From contig CALLYX010000364.1 in assembly GCA_937858775.1 (NCBI GenBank), positions 1-54,029 of the forward strand: a stretch of DNA of 54,029 nucleotides, in the 5' to 3' direction. Each line of letters begins with the position of its first letter. Position 1 is the stretch's first letter. Both the position numbers and the translations under genes were made by a program. Source of the DNA: an uncultured bacterium (GTDB lineage Bacteria > Auribacterota > Tritonobacteria > UBA1439). Under the pieces are notes generated by a model that searched no databases, was not told where the DNA came from, and saw nothing but the letters and a program-made list of their open reading frames with translations. Positions 6,807 through 16,780 of this stretch are shown piece after piece.

Positions 6807-7886
6807 ATGCTCTCTTCCGATCGACTCTCCAGAAGGCTGGCCAGTCATCTCCTGGCGTGCATCTTCGTCGCAGGATGCCTTGTCCAATGGATGTTGCCCA
6901 TTCCAGCCTTCAGCCAGGCATTTCACACATATTTCAACAATCCTGATGACCAGAATCACGAATACGATATCCAGGACGCGTTCCTCGATGAGATTGGGAG
7001 CGCGACCTCGACCGTCGATCTCACGATCTACAACATCAATTCCGGGACCATCAGCGACGCCCTGCTGGACTGGCACGACGGCAGCACAAAGACGCTCCGC
7101 ATGGCGTCCGATGTCCAACCGGGGGAGACGAACCACACGACCTATATCGCGCCACTGGTGAACGATGGTGCAGCGATCGAGTACGACACGCCGGAATCGT
7201 ACTCGATGCACGACAAGTTCGCGGTCATCGGCGGATCAAGGGTGTGGACGGGCTCGTGGAACCTTACGGCGGAGGCGAGCACCTCCCAGTGGAACAACGC
7301 CATCGTCATCGACGACTACTGGCTGCGGCAGGCGTACGAGAGCGAGTTCTCCCAGATGCTGGGCGTGCCGGGGACGCTCTACGACGGGTCGTTCCACCAG
7401 AACAAGTCGCAGGTCGCAGGGACATTCGCGCTTGGCGGGGGCACGGCGGACGACCTCTACCGGATGAGCCCGCAGAACGACACCGGGGACACCACCGAGG
7501 ACCTGATAGTGGCCGAGATCGACGCGACGATCCCCGGGGACACGATCCACTTTGCCATATTCACATTCACGAGCGAAGCCATCTCCGAGGCCCTACGGAA
7601 TGCGGCGGCAAGCGGCGTCACGGTGCGCGGCATCTTCGACAAGGCCCAGGCCGACGGGGGCGCATCGACCGACGTTTACGACGATCTGCAGGAGGCGGGA
7701 TGCGATGTGTTCTGGCTCTCGACGGATCCCGGCCAGACGGGTTCCCCATACATCCATCACAAGTACATGGTGATCAACCCGCTGGGGACGGATCCGGTGG
7801 TGGTCACCGGCTCTGCCAATTTCACCGCCGCCGCAATGGTGAACAAGACGGGCGGGAACGACGAGAACACGCTCATCCTGTCATAG
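6807..7886 (+). CDS. Exported phospholipase-D-fold protein (first of two)
   Basis: A 359-residue protein. Of three in-frame ATGs (6792, 6801, 6807) I take 6807, since GGGAGG ends 7 bp before it. A signal peptide precedes AFSQ (LLACIFVAGCLVQWMLPIPA). Two PLD-like halves follow. The first has MHDKFAVIGGSRVWTGSWN (about residue 133), the second IHHKYMVINP and VVTGSANFT (about 315). The HxK..(N/D)..G.(S/T)N pattern in both halves matches phospholipase D or Nuc-type phosphodiesterases, so the substrate may be lipid or nucleic acid. It ends abruptly after NDENTLIL, about 20-25 residues short of the expected final helix, at the junction with the next PLD gene. Extracellular or periplasmic action is inferred from the signal peptide. 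Confidence 0.85.
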   Translation: MLSSDRLSRRLASHLLACIFVAGCLVQWMLPIPAFSQAFHTYFNNPDDQNHEYDIQDAFLDEIGSATSTVDLTIYNINSGTISDALLDWHDGSTKTLRMASDVQPGETNHTTYIAPLVNDGAAIEYDTPESYSMHDKFAVIGGSRVWTGSWNLTAEASTSQWNNAIVIDDYWLRQAYESEFSQMLGVPGTLYDGSFHQNKSQVAGTFALGGGTADDLYRMSPQNDTGDTTEDLIVAEIDATIPGDTIHFAIFTFTSEAISEALRNAAASGVTVRGIFDKAQADGGASTDVYDDLQEAGCDVFWLSTDPGQTGSPYIHHKYMVINPLGTDPVVVTGSANFTAAAMVNKTGGNDENTLILS

Positions 7887-10800
7887 CGTTCCATGCGATT
7901 GCGGCGGGCATTGCGGTCGTTGTCGCGGCGACGCCTGTGCTGGGCCAGACCGAAACGCCGACCGAGACGCCTACGGAAGCGCCCACGGCGACGCCCACCG
8001 AGACACAGACGGCGCTGCCGACTGCGACACCCACTGTCACGCCGCCCAATTTCACGGTCTTCCATACCGACCCGACGTCGTCAGGCGGGATCGATACGAC
8101 GCTCGTCGATCAGATCCGCGCATCGTCCGGATCCGGGAACACGATCGACGTGTGCATATACAACATCGATCTGGACGACATCGTGGAGGCGCTCGTCGAC
8201 GCGAAGACGGGCGGCGCCACGGTCAGGGTGATCTCGGACGCGGACAGCGCGTATGCCGATGCGGAATACACGCAGTGGGAGGACGAGTACGGGACGCTCG
8301 TGGCCGCCGGCATCGAGGTCCGCACGAACGCACTCTCGAAGACCGGGATCATGCACAACAAGTTCGTGGTGTTCGACGGGGAGCGTGTCTGGACGGGGTC
8401 GTGGAACGCCACGAACACGGCCACGAACTCGGATTCCAACGACGCGATCATCATCTATTCCGCGGCGCTCGCGCAGGAGTACACGGACGAGTTCGAGGAG
8501 ATGTGGGGCGGCGAGTACGGGACGTACAAGGAGGACGACACGGAGCATCACTTCACCATAGACGGCGTCACGGTCGACTCGTATTTCGCGCCTTCCGACG
8601 GCGTGAAGGACGTGGTTCTCAGCGAGATCAACAGCGCCACGTCGAGCATCCATTTCCTGATGTACTCGTTCACGGACAAGGACATCGCCGATGCGATGAT
8701 CCAGAAGGCCACGGCGGCAACGCCCATACCGGTGACGGGCGTGCTCGACAACGGCCAGGGACAGGGCGCCTACAGCCAGCTCACCAACTTTACGCGGAAC
8801 AGCGTGCCGGTCAAGCTGGACACGTTCAGCGGCCTGCTCCATAACAAGCTGATCATCATCGACCGGGAGGGACCGGACCCCAGGGTCATCACCGGGTCGT
8901 TCAACCTGACCGACGCGGCGGAGGAGAAGAACGACGAGAACATCATCGTCGTCCGCAGTCAGGCGGTCGCAAGTTCGTATTATTCGATATTCGATCACGT
9001 GTACAGCCAGCATGCTGCCGCACCACCGGCGATCGCTCAGGGGCGGCTGGTGATAAGCGAGGTGCTGTCGAAGGGATTCTTCAGGTTCTTCAACATATGG
9101 GATTCCGTGAACTGGGGGCCGAGCAGCGACGAGGATTCAACTCCGGGGGACAAGAACGTCGTCGATGCCGTCCCCCCGCAGATCATCCACACGCCCGTCA
9201 CGGACGTGCTCGTGAATCGGCCCGTCTATATCCATTGCTCCATAACGGACAATGCATATCTCTACTCCGCCAAGGAGCCCACACTGCATTACCGGGCGGT
9301 TGCGGATCCCCCGCAGAGCTTCACCGCCATCCCCATGGGGGCGCTCAACGACGAGTACTACGGGAAGATACCAACGACTCTCACGGGAACTGTCGGCAGC
9401 GACAGGATCGAATACTACATAACAGCCAAGGACGCATCCCACAACAGGGGCTCGCACCCGGCGGTCAATCCCGAGCTGCATCCGCATTCCGTAAACGTCC
9501 AGGCGGAAGGCGACGACGACAAACTCGTGTTCACGGAGATAATGTACGATCCGCCCTCCACCCCCGAGGTGGATTACGAGTGGGTTGAGGTGATGAACAC
9601 CTCCACGCAGACGGTGTCGCTCAACAACTGGAAGTTCACGGATTTCGACGGGACGTACCAGTTCCCATCCGATGCCACGATCGGCGGGGGGGAATACAGG
9701 ATCCTCTGCAATACGCAGAGCGCGTTCAATACTGCCCATCCGGGCGTGTCCCAGGGCATCATCTATGAGTACGGGGACGAGACTACGGGCGGGGACATAA
9801 CGCTGCTGAACTCGTGGGCGACGGTGACGGGCTCAATCGCGCTCATCAATCCGTCCGATCTCATCGTCAGCGAGGTGGATTACTCATCCGGCTGGGGGGC
9901 GCAGAACGGTTCCGGGCCCAACAAGAACACGCTCGAGAAGATCGATCCCGCGGGACCGGACGACGGGACGAACTGGATGCATTCTATGGTGCGCGGCGGG
10001 ACGCCAGGCCAGGCGTCGAGCCCGCACTACATATTCACGAGATACGAGACGGGCGAGGCCAACGTCGTCACGCGGCCGGGCCCGTGGCTCTCGAAGACGC
10101 TCATCGACCATTCCGATCCACAGGAAGCCGGCGTGACGGTCTCATATCGGCTCGACCGCGCCTGCAATGTGAATGTAAAGATATACAATCCACCCGTCGA
10201 TCCAGCCCCCACTCCCACTGTTCCGCCAGAGAACTGCTATGACTCGCAGTATCTCGTGCGGACCCTGTATGTGACTCCGATGCCACGCGCGGAGAACATG
10301 GACATCTCCGCGAATGCACATGAGGCCGTGTGGGACGGCAAGAACGCGAGCGGGACGCCCGTGGCCGGCGTGTGCCGGGTCGTGCTCGAGGCGGAGAACG
10401 GCGGAACGACCTGCCGCACGGAGAGCGACGACACCGTCGCGGCGGCGAGCTGGGTGGCATACGACCCGGATGGATTTGCACTGTCGAATCGCCAGCTGGT
10501 GAGCGTGCTCTACAGCCTCACCAAGCCGGCGCATATGACGCTGGGATTCAAGTACAAGATGCCACAGGAGACCGTCTGGCAGTACATTACGCTTCTGGAT
10601 GGCGAGCTATGTCCGCGCCCGGCGGGATCACCGCTGGAGATCGCATCGAAATCCGTGTCGAACAGCTATCTGTGGGATGGCACGAACAATGCCGGCAATT
10701 ATGTCTCAACAGCGACCGATTACAAGATTTTCATGGAGGCAGAAGGCGACATCTACGGGAATGCCGTCATCTGCAGGTTCGGGGAGCTGCAGATACCGTC

Positions 10801-11140
10801 CCTGGTGCTCGATCCGAGAAGCTCGTTCGATCCTTCAACGCAGGGGAACGAAGTCGAACAAATCAAGTACGAATTGACCAAGGCTGCGAATGTCACGGTT
10901 ACGGTCATGGATTCTGACGGCGAGCCTGTCCAAACGGTCTTCACCGGCAGTCAGACATCAGGTCAGCATACCGAGCTTTATTGGGATGGCAAAGACGAAT
11001 CCCATACTAATGTCGTGGAAGATGGGAGATACATGATTGTCGTACGTGCCGATACCGGTGAAGGAGAAACGTACCAGGCCGTGGCGGAGAGCGTGGTGTT
11101 CAAGATCCACGATCCGAACTGGACGCCTGTGCCCAACTGA
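7883..11140 (+). CDS. Large exported PLD-fold protein with lamin-tail and FlgD-like domains; start uncertain
   Basis: About 1085 residues. The frame stays open leftward into the previous gene, but homologous-looking sequence begins at a signal-peptide core (IAAGIAVVVAATPVLGQ). No ATG, GTG or TTG precedes that core; the nearest candidate is ATA at 7883, overlapping the previous stop. Order: signal core; TETPTETPTEAPTATPT-type linker (~26-60); PLD half 1 with MHNKFVVFDGERVWTGSWN (~156); PLD half 2 with LHNKLIIID and VITGSFNLT (~318). Then come an Ig-like stretch with IEYYITAKDASHN, a lamin-tail domain (~542-690; LVFTEIMYDPP, EWVEVMNTS, LNNWKFTDFDG) and three FlgD-like Ig repeats with AVWDGKNASG, YLWDGTNNAG and LYWDGKDES. 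The C-terminal modules suggest surface attachment or secretion. Possible frameshifted fusion with the preceding gene. Confidence 0.85.
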   Translation: MAFHAIAAGIAVVVAATPVLGQTETPTETPTEAPTATPTETQTALPTATPTVTPPNFTVFHTDPTSSGGIDTTLVDQIRASSGSGNTIDVCIYNIDLDDIVEALVDAKTGGATVRVISDADSAYADAEYTQWEDEYGTLVAAGIEVRTNALSKTGIMHNKFVVFDGERVWTGSWNATNTATNSDSNDAIIIYSAALAQEYTDEFEEMWGGEYGTYKEDDTEHHFTIDGVTVDSYFAPSDGVKDVVLSEINSATSSIHFLMYSFTDKDIADAMIQKATAATPIPVTGVLDNGQGQGAYSQLTNFTRNSVPVKLDTFSGLLHNKLIIIDREGPDPRVITGSFNLTDAAEEKNDENIIVVRSQAVASSYYSIFDHVYSQHAAAPPAIAQGRLVISEVLSKGFFRFFNIWDSVNWGPSSDEDSTPGDKNVVDAVPPQIIHTPVTDVLVNRPVYIHCSITDNAYLYSAKEPTLHYRAVADPPQSFTAIPMGALNDEYYGKIPTTLTGTVGSDRIEYYITAKDASHNRGSHPAVNPELHPHSVNVQAEGDDDKLVFTEIMYDPPSTPEVDYEWVEVMNTSTQTVSLNNWKFTDFDGTYQFPSDATIGGGEYRILCNTQSAFNTAHPGVSQGIIYEYGDETTGGDITLLNSWATVTGSIALINPSDLIVSEVDYSSGWGAQNGSGPNKNTLEKIDPAGPDDGTNWMHSMVRGGTPGQASSPHYIFTRYETGEANVVTRPGPWLSKTLIDHSDPQEAGVTVSYRLDRACNVNVKIYNPPVDPAPTPTVPPENCYDSQYLVRTLYVTPMPRAENMDISANAHEAVWDGKNASGTPVAGVCRVVLEAENGGTTCRTESDDTVAAASWVAYDPDGFALSNRQLVSVLYSLTKPAHMTLGFKYKMPQETVWQYITLLDGELCPRPAGSPLEIASKSVSNSYLWDGTNNAGNYVSTATDYKIFMEAEGDIYGNAVICRFGELQIPSLVLDPRSSFDPSTQGNEVEQIKYELTKAANVTVTVMDSDGEPVQTVFTGSQTSGQHTELYWDGKDESHTNVVEDGRYMIVVRADTGEGETYQAVAESVVFKIHDPNWTPVPN

Positions 11141-11165
11141 TGGATCGAGCGAGGGGGGATATCCC

Positions 11166-14100
11166 ATGTCACGATTCTTGCGTTCCAGGATATGCAGGGA
11201 GCTGTGTTCCATTCTGATCATACAGATGCTTGTGATGGGGGGCATAGGTCAGGCATATGCATGCAGTCCCAGTCCGAATCCGGACTGCCTGGACGAAGAA
11301 TGCGAATGCGAGGAGGCAGGCAACTCGCGGTCATCCTCCTCGACCTCCTGCACGGGGTGCTCAGGCGGAAACCACGTCATTCAGGCGTCGGGGAACCTGC
11401 ATTTCAAGCTGCGACCATTCAAGCTGAAGGGCATCGGGGTGCCGGTGGAGCCCGTGTTTGCCTATAACTCGCAAGGGGCGAAGCCCGCCACTCCGTACGG
11501 GCGCGGCTGGGTGCTGAACTACGATCGGCGTCTCAAGAGGCTGAAGGCGCTCTCGTCCGGGCAGGACACCAAGCTCGAATGCGAGAACGGGAACGGCGGG
11601 ATCTACACCTATAGCATCGAGCCCGGTGGCACGACCTACAGGGCGAAGAAGAGGCACCTTTTGCAGGACAGCATCCTCTATGCAAGCGGAGAGAACTACA
11701 TCGAGGAGTTCAAGGACGGGACGAAGATGCTGTTCATCATGTCGGATGACAGGGGTTATATCTCGACCATCTCGGACCGGCACGGGAACGTTGTCACGAT
11801 CGAGCGGTACGCGGGCAGCAGGATCAGGACCATCACGGACTCCTCCAATAGGACTGTGACATTCGAGTACGCGAACGAGAAGCTGAGCAAGATCGTTCTG
11901 CCGTCACCCGGTGGGGGCGCCCCGGCGCCGGAATACCTGTTCACGTGCACCGCGACGTTGGATAAATACACGTCCGCGGAGGGCGCTGTCACCGAGTTCA
12001 CGTATCTGTACGAGTACCGCATGGGCAGCCGGAAGCACGCGGGGGAGGAGGTGCGGTACGAATGCGGGGATCCCGAATGGCCGACGAAGGTGACGAAACG
12101 GACGAGGATAATCGATGGGCACACGTACGAGAAGACGTTCACCTACTACCCTGTGGAGATGGAGACAATAGTGGTGGACGAGGCGGGGTTTACCACTGCC
12201 ACGAAGTACGACGACTTCGGCGATACCACAGAGAAGACCGTCGAGGATCAGGATCCAGTGGAATCCCGCTGGGCGGCCGATGCGAAGCCGAACATGAGAA
12301 CCAAGGTCGGGGGCAAACGCATCGCAAGCATTTACAGCACCCGAGGTAACATTACATACAAGGCCGAGAAGAAGTCCATTCAGGGCGGCTATGAGACGGG
12401 CCTCACGCATGCATACACATATGTCACGGATACCGATGATCTGCAGACTGATACGGATTCGTTGCGGGGCACGATCACATACGGGTATGATGCGAACCAT
12501 AACAAGACTAGCAAAACGCAGAATGTGACCGATCCAGACACGCAACAGTCAGTGGCGGTCAGCTGGGGTTGGACGTACTACTCGGACGGGCTGCTCCATA
12601 CGGAGACCGACCCGAACGGAAACGTGACGACCTATGAATACGAACAGTACGGCAATCCGATAGACATCCAGCGCAAGGACTCGCAGGGCGTCATCGTCTC
12701 CGAGACGACGGCGGTATACGACGCCCTGAATAGGATGACACAGAAGAAGGAGCGGATAGACAGCCAGAGATGGCGAATCACCGATCTCACCTACGATAAA
12801 GAGAACCGGGTGCTGAAGACGACATACAACGAGGACGAGAGCGACTATGAGGAGAACACGTACGACTGCTGCCATCTGCTCGCGAAGAGGGATAGGAACG
12901 GTAACACGGTTAGTATTACCTACTACGATTCCGGGAAGGTGTGGAAAGAAACCCGGACGGTCGATGGCACGAGTTATGTCATCGAATACGGGTACAACGG
13001 GCGGGACGAATTGACGAGCCGAAAGACCTACGCGATATCCGGCGGGCAGCCGGTGAACGTGGCAGAGACGACGTACCAGTATGATGCCGCGGGGCACAAG
13101 ACGCAGGTCAGGCAGAAGAAGGACGCATCGAACTGGATCCAGACTGACTTCGCTTACGATCCCAAGGGGCAGCTGGCATCGGAGACGAGATATCTGGGCA
13201 CACGCTCGATCGTGACCTCGTACGAGTACGACAACGCAGGACGGATATCGATAATCACGAAGCCGATAGATGCGAACACGACGGTAGAAACGGAGTACGA
13301 GTACGATGTTGCGGGGAGAAAGACCAAGGAGATCAATGCCCTCGACAAGGAGACCACGTACCAGTATGACGAGCTGGACAGGCTCATCCAGGTGAACGAG
13401 CCGCTGAACCGCGTGACGAAGTACCGGTACGACAAGAACGGGAACAAAGTGAAAGTCATCGACGCGCTGGACAGAACGACGACCTACACATACAACGGGC
13501 TGAACAAGGTAGCCAGCATCACCCGGCCGGTTAACGAAGGGCAGATCACCACGGTCACGACGAGCTATGCGTATGACTGTCTGGGGAACAGGACGCTGGT
13601 GACGGACGGGAACAACAAGCAGACGCAGTACGCCTATAATCTCGACGGCCGGCTAGAGCTGATGACGGACGCCGAGGGTCACGAGACGGAATACGAATAC
13701 TATCCTGCTGGGCAGCTCAAGACGCTCACGGATGCCGATGAGCACGTCACGCACTACACCTACGACGCTGTAGGAAAGCTGAGGCAGACAAAGTACGCTT
13801 ATCAGACTGATCGTGAGCGGACGGAGTCGTTCACCTATGACAACGCGGGGAACATGCTCACGAAGACCCTGCGGTCGGGTGACGTGATCTCGTTCGAGTA
13901 CGATCTCCTGAACCGGCAGACCGGGAAGATATACCCAGACGACAGCGAAGTGGAGTACATCTACGACGATCTCGGGCGAATGACATCAGTCACGGACACG
14001 AATGACGAAACGACAAGCTATGCCTACGATGACGCCAACAATCTCTTGAGCATCACCTATCCGGACAGCAAGGTCGTGCAGCACGAGTACAACAAGATGG

Positions 14101-15491
14101 GGAGCAGGACGAAGCTGACGTACACGGACAGCTCGTACATCGAGTACACGTACGACGATCTTGAGCGGATATATCAAGTGAAAGACCAGAACGGGAACGT
14201 GCTCGCTCAATACACGAACGATGAACTCCGACGGACGCGGCTGGACTACCTGAACGGGACGTATGCCACCTACAACTACAATGACGCGGACTGGGTAACG
14301 GCGCTGTATAATACTAAGCAGAATCAGGGAGACATATCATCGTTCACCTACACGCACGACAAGGCGGGGAACCGCGCGACGATGGTTACCACGGCTGGCA
14401 CGCATGCGTACACATACGACGACATCTACCAGCTCACGCAAGTGGACTACCCAAGCGGTCATCCGTACAGCGACAAGACGTACAACCTGAGCGATGTGGG
14501 GAACAGGACGAGCGTGGTGAACGGGGGGACGGTATCCTACACGCACAACGAGCTGAACGAGTACACCGCTGTGGGTGGATCAACCTACACATCCGACCTT
14601 CGAGGGAACCTCACGAGCGACGGGTCACAGAGCTACGCCTACGACCTCGACAACCGGCTCACCGGCGTGGGGCAGAGCATCAGCTATGCCTACGATCCGT
14701 TTGGGAAACGGATCCAAAAGACGATCAGCGGCAGCACCACGAAGTACATCCACTCCGGGGACCAGATCGTCGAGGAATGGGAAGGGACAACGCTCGCACG
14801 TAAGTACGTCTTCGGGGTGGGGATAGACGAGCCGCTGGTGATGGTCACAAGCGACGGCTCTAAATACTACTACCACTTCGATGCGCTGGGGTCGGTGAGG
14901 AATCTGACGGATTCCTCCGGGGCGACCGCTACAAGCTACGAGTACGATGTTTATGGGGCATTCACCCTGTCAGGATCGTCGCATGGAAATGCATACGCCT
15001 TTACCGGTAGGCAGTGGGATGGCGAGTCGAGCCTGTACTACTACAGGGCGAGGTACTACTTACCGGCGGTGGGGAGATTTATTCAAACAGATCCGACAAA
15101 TTACAAGGATGGTCCTAATCTTTACTGCTATGTTAAAAATAATGCGGTAAATATGGTAGATCCCAGCGGTCTCGCGTGCGGTCCTGGTGTTGTCGGAGAT
15201 TTTGTAATCCAAGATACATTTTTTAGTACAGCATGTGAAGCTCACGATCATTGCTATGAACAATGTCATCGTGGAGATCCAGATGGAAAGGAAAAATGCG
15301 ATAATCAGTTCCATGATGATGCTATGAGCATATGCGATGATTTACCAGCGGACAATTTGTTTGAAAAGTACATAAAAGGGAATTGCTATGTACTAGCCGA
15401 AATCTTCTACGGAGCGGTGGATACTTTAGGCGGCATTTCTTATGAGAGTAATCAAGCAGAAGCATGCAAGTGTCCCTCTTATTACGATTAA
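11166..15491 (+). CDS. RHS/YD-repeat toxin with phospholipase A2-like tip
   Basis: A 1441-residue exported protein; ATG at 11166 follows GAGGGGGG. The start has a signal peptide (LIIQMLVMGGIGQAYA), then a Cys-rich segment (CLDEECECEE, SCTGCSGG). Many YD/RHS repeats (TTYQYDELDRL, YRYDKNGNKV types) build the expected cocoon. The RHS core ends with YAFTGRQWDGESSLYYYRAR, GRFIQTDP and NAVNMVDPSGL. After this, about 105 residues form a variable tip: CGPG, FFSTACEAHDHCYEQC and CDNQFHDDAMSIC. The HDxCY motif with a following Cys-rich helix matches secreted phospholipase A2 (His-Asp catalysis, Ca2+). From about 15065 the DNA turns AT-rich, as expected for a swapped toxin cassette. No transport apparatus is visible nearby. 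Confidence 0.9.
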   Translation: MSRFLRSRICRELCSILIIQMLVMGGIGQAYACSPSPNPDCLDEECECEEAGNSRSSSSTSCTGCSGGNHVIQASGNLHFKLRPFKLKGIGVPVEPVFAYNSQGAKPATPYGRGWVLNYDRRLKRLKALSSGQDTKLECENGNGGIYTYSIEPGGTTYRAKKRHLLQDSILYASGENYIEEFKDGTKMLFIMSDDRGYISTISDRHGNVVTIERYAGSRIRTITDSSNRTVTFEYANEKLSKIVLPSPGGGAPAPEYLFTCTATLDKYTSAEGAVTEFTYLYEYRMGSRKHAGEEVRYECGDPEWPTKVTKRTRIIDGHTYEKTFTYYPVEMETIVVDEAGFTTATKYDDFGDTTEKTVEDQDPVESRWAADAKPNMRTKVGGKRIASIYSTRGNITYKAEKKSIQGGYETGLTHAYTYVTDTDDLQTDTDSLRGTITYGYDANHNKTSKTQNVTDPDTQQSVAVSWGWTYYSDGLLHTETDPNGNVTTYEYEQYGNPIDIQRKDSQGVIVSETTAVYDALNRMTQKKERIDSQRWRITDLTYDKENRVLKTTYNEDESDYEENTYDCCHLLAKRDRNGNTVSITYYDSGKVWKETRTVDGTSYVIEYGYNGRDELTSRKTYAISGGQPVNVAETTYQYDAAGHKTQVRQKKDASNWIQTDFAYDPKGQLASETRYLGTRSIVTSYEYDNAGRISIITKPIDANTTVETEYEYDVAGRKTKEINALDKETTYQYDELDRLIQVNEPLNRVTKYRYDKNGNKVKVIDALDRTTTYTYNGLNKVASITRPVNEGQITTVTTSYAYDCLGNRTLVTDGNNKQTQYAYNLDGRLELMTDAEGHETEYEYYPAGQLKTLTDADEHVTHYTYDAVGKLRQTKYAYQTDRERTESFTYDNAGNMLTKTLRSGDVISFEYDLLNRQTGKIYPDDSEVEYIYDDLGRMTSVTDTNDETTSYAYDDANNLLSITYPDSKVVQHEYNKMGSRTKLTYTDSSYIEYTYDDLERIYQVKDQNGNVLAQYTNDELRRTRLDYLNGTYATYNYNDADWVTALYNTKQNQGDISSFTYTHDKAGNRATMVTTAGTHAYTYDDIYQLTQVDYPSGHPYSDKTYNLSDVGNRTSVVNGGTVSYTHNELNEYTAVGGSTYTSDLRGNLTSDGSQSYAYDLDNRLTGVGQSISYAYDPFGKRIQKTISGSTTKYIHSGDQIVEEWEGTTLARKYVFGVGIDEPLVMVTSDGSKYYYHFDALGSVRNLTDSSGATATSYEYDVYGAFTLSGSSHGNAYAFTGRQWDGESSLYYYRARYYLPAVGRFIQTDPTNYKDGPNLYCYVKNNAVNMVDPSGLACGPGVVGDFVIQDTFFSTACEAHDHCYEQCHRGDPDGKEKCDNQFHDDAMSICDDLPADNLFEKYIKGNCYVLAEIFYGAVDTLGGISYESNQAEACKCPSYYD

Positions 15492-15607
15492 ACTATCTAG
15501 AATCGTGTCTTGATACTTGCTTCCCAAGTTGTGTCATGGCGGGGAGCTAGGTGATGCAGCAATCTCCTGTCTCCCAATGAGTTGGGATCGCTTTGCTTCG
15601 CCCGCAG

Positions 15608-15622
15608 TGCAATCGCATTGCA
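15608..15622. repeat. Small inverted repeat TGCAAT-CGC-ATTGCA
   Basis: Lies in the 176-bp gap between the RHS gene and the next gene. A second short stem, TCCCAA-TGAG-TTGGGA, is at 15572-15587. Neither is followed by a T-run. They may be weak attenuators or binding sites. Confidence 0.25.
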
Positions 15623-15667
15623 TCAAGGTATTTCCGAACACCACTAGATTAAATCCGGAGGTTTAAA

Positions 15668-16780
15668 GTGACAAGAAAATTACATACGCCCAGGTCGTTG
15701 TGTACTCTTTTATGTGCGCTATTTCTATTTTCTCACAAACCTGGAGTAGTACTAAATTCTGAACTGTTTCATAAGAAGGAGATTCATAATGCTTGTATCA
15801 TTGGTGGGGTTAGACATATTCAAACAGCCAACTATGGTCAACCACTTGGCAACAGGATTGCAATCTTAGGACAGGAATTGCTTATAGTATTATCTTGTGG
15901 TAATTACCGCGTGATAAACACGTATTCTTTTCGAGATAAAGATGGCCGGACTATCTCATTTGGTTTAAACCCTAGTTTGGTTGACATACATAGAGATGGC
16001 AGCTTCCAGATCATGAAAGGTGGCGGTGGCTATGGTGAAGTCGGTCTTCTTGATGATAAGGGCAATACACTCTGGTCATTTCAGCCAGATTCCAGACTGC
16101 CCCCCTTCAGAATGATTTCAGGGGATTTAGATGGCGACAATAGAATTGAGTTTTACGTAGCAGATCGCACCGGTCTTTATAAGTTAGATCATCATGGGAA
16201 TATAGCTGGCAAAATATCTAAAGCCTGGATTTCAGATATTAAGATAATCAGTGATTCTCGACTTCCATGCCCAATATTGATCGCCCTTACTCGTCATGGT
16301 GAATTCATGATATTTAATGCTGATGGAAGACTATTAAGGCAATTTACACCAGGATACGAAGTTCGCCGCTTCGATATAGTTAATTGGCCCGATAGTCCAA
16401 ATATTCTAGTAGGAGAAGGATTTTTTAGCTGGAATGTCCATGTATTGGATCTTAATGGCAAAGATCTCTTTCGATACAAGCTAAGTACTTCGTGGTCTTA
16501 TTATGGGCCCCAGGGTCTAGCTGTAAGATTCAATAAAGAGAACGAACCCTATCTTGTTGTATTAGGTCATGCAAAGGCTCCAAGCTACTTAACTCAACTC
16601 AACATATTCTCTCCTAGTGGTGCATTGGTGTACCAAGAGATACTGCACAGGACGCAAGGATTATGCAGTAGTGCTTGCGCGAATAGTGACACCGAGAAAC
16701 TGATTATCGGCAATGGTAATTCCAAAATATTGGAATATAGCATGCCTGAATACAGCACATTGCCCGTAGACAAACTATAA
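15668..16780 (+). CDS. AT-rich exported propeller-like protein, candidate immunity partner of the RHS toxin
   Basis: A 370-residue protein with a GTG start. GGAGG sits 6-7 bp upstream and no ATG would keep the signal peptide. The N-terminus (TPRSLCTLLCALFLFSH) looks like a signal peptide. The rest is repeated beta-strand sequence including ISGDLDGDNRIEFYVADRTG, VGLLDDKGNTLWSFQPD and FNADGRLLRQF, resembling FG-GAP or PQQ-type propeller blades. I recognise no named family. It directly follows the RHS toxin gene, is co-oriented, and shares its sharply lower GC content, the usual picture for a toxin-tip and immunity cassette. A phospholipase acting in the periplasm would need an exported immunity protein, which fits the signal peptide. 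The immunity role is inference. Confidence 0.75.
   Translation: MTRKLHTPRSLCTLLCALFLFSHKPGVVLNSELFHKKEIHNACIIGGVRHIQTANYGQPLGNRIAILGQELLIVLSCGNYRVINTYSFRDKDGRTISFGLNPSLVDIHRDGSFQIMKGGGGYGEVGLLDDKGNTLWSFQPDSRLPPFRMISGDLDGDNRIEFYVADRTGLYKLDHHGNIAGKISKAWISDIKIISDSRLPCPILIALTRHGEFMIFNADGRLLRQFTPGYEVRRFDIVNWPDSPNILVGEGFFSWNVHVLDLNGKDLFRYKLSTSWSYYGPQGLAVRFNKENEPYLVVLGHAKAPSYLTQLNIFSPSGALVYQEILHRTQGLCSSACANSDTEKLIIGNGNSKILEYSMPEYSTLPVDKL

Noticed and set aside
7244..7880. Long open frame running through the first PLD gene in the second PLD gene's frame
   Set aside because: Its translation is Arg/Gly-rich shadow sequence, while the other frame gives clear PLD motifs. Kept only as evidence for a possible frameshift, not as coding sequence.
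11192..11467. Short plus-strand frame inside the RHS gene start
   Set aside because: Alternate-phase shadow; the RHS frame has a ribosome binding site, signal peptide and repeats.
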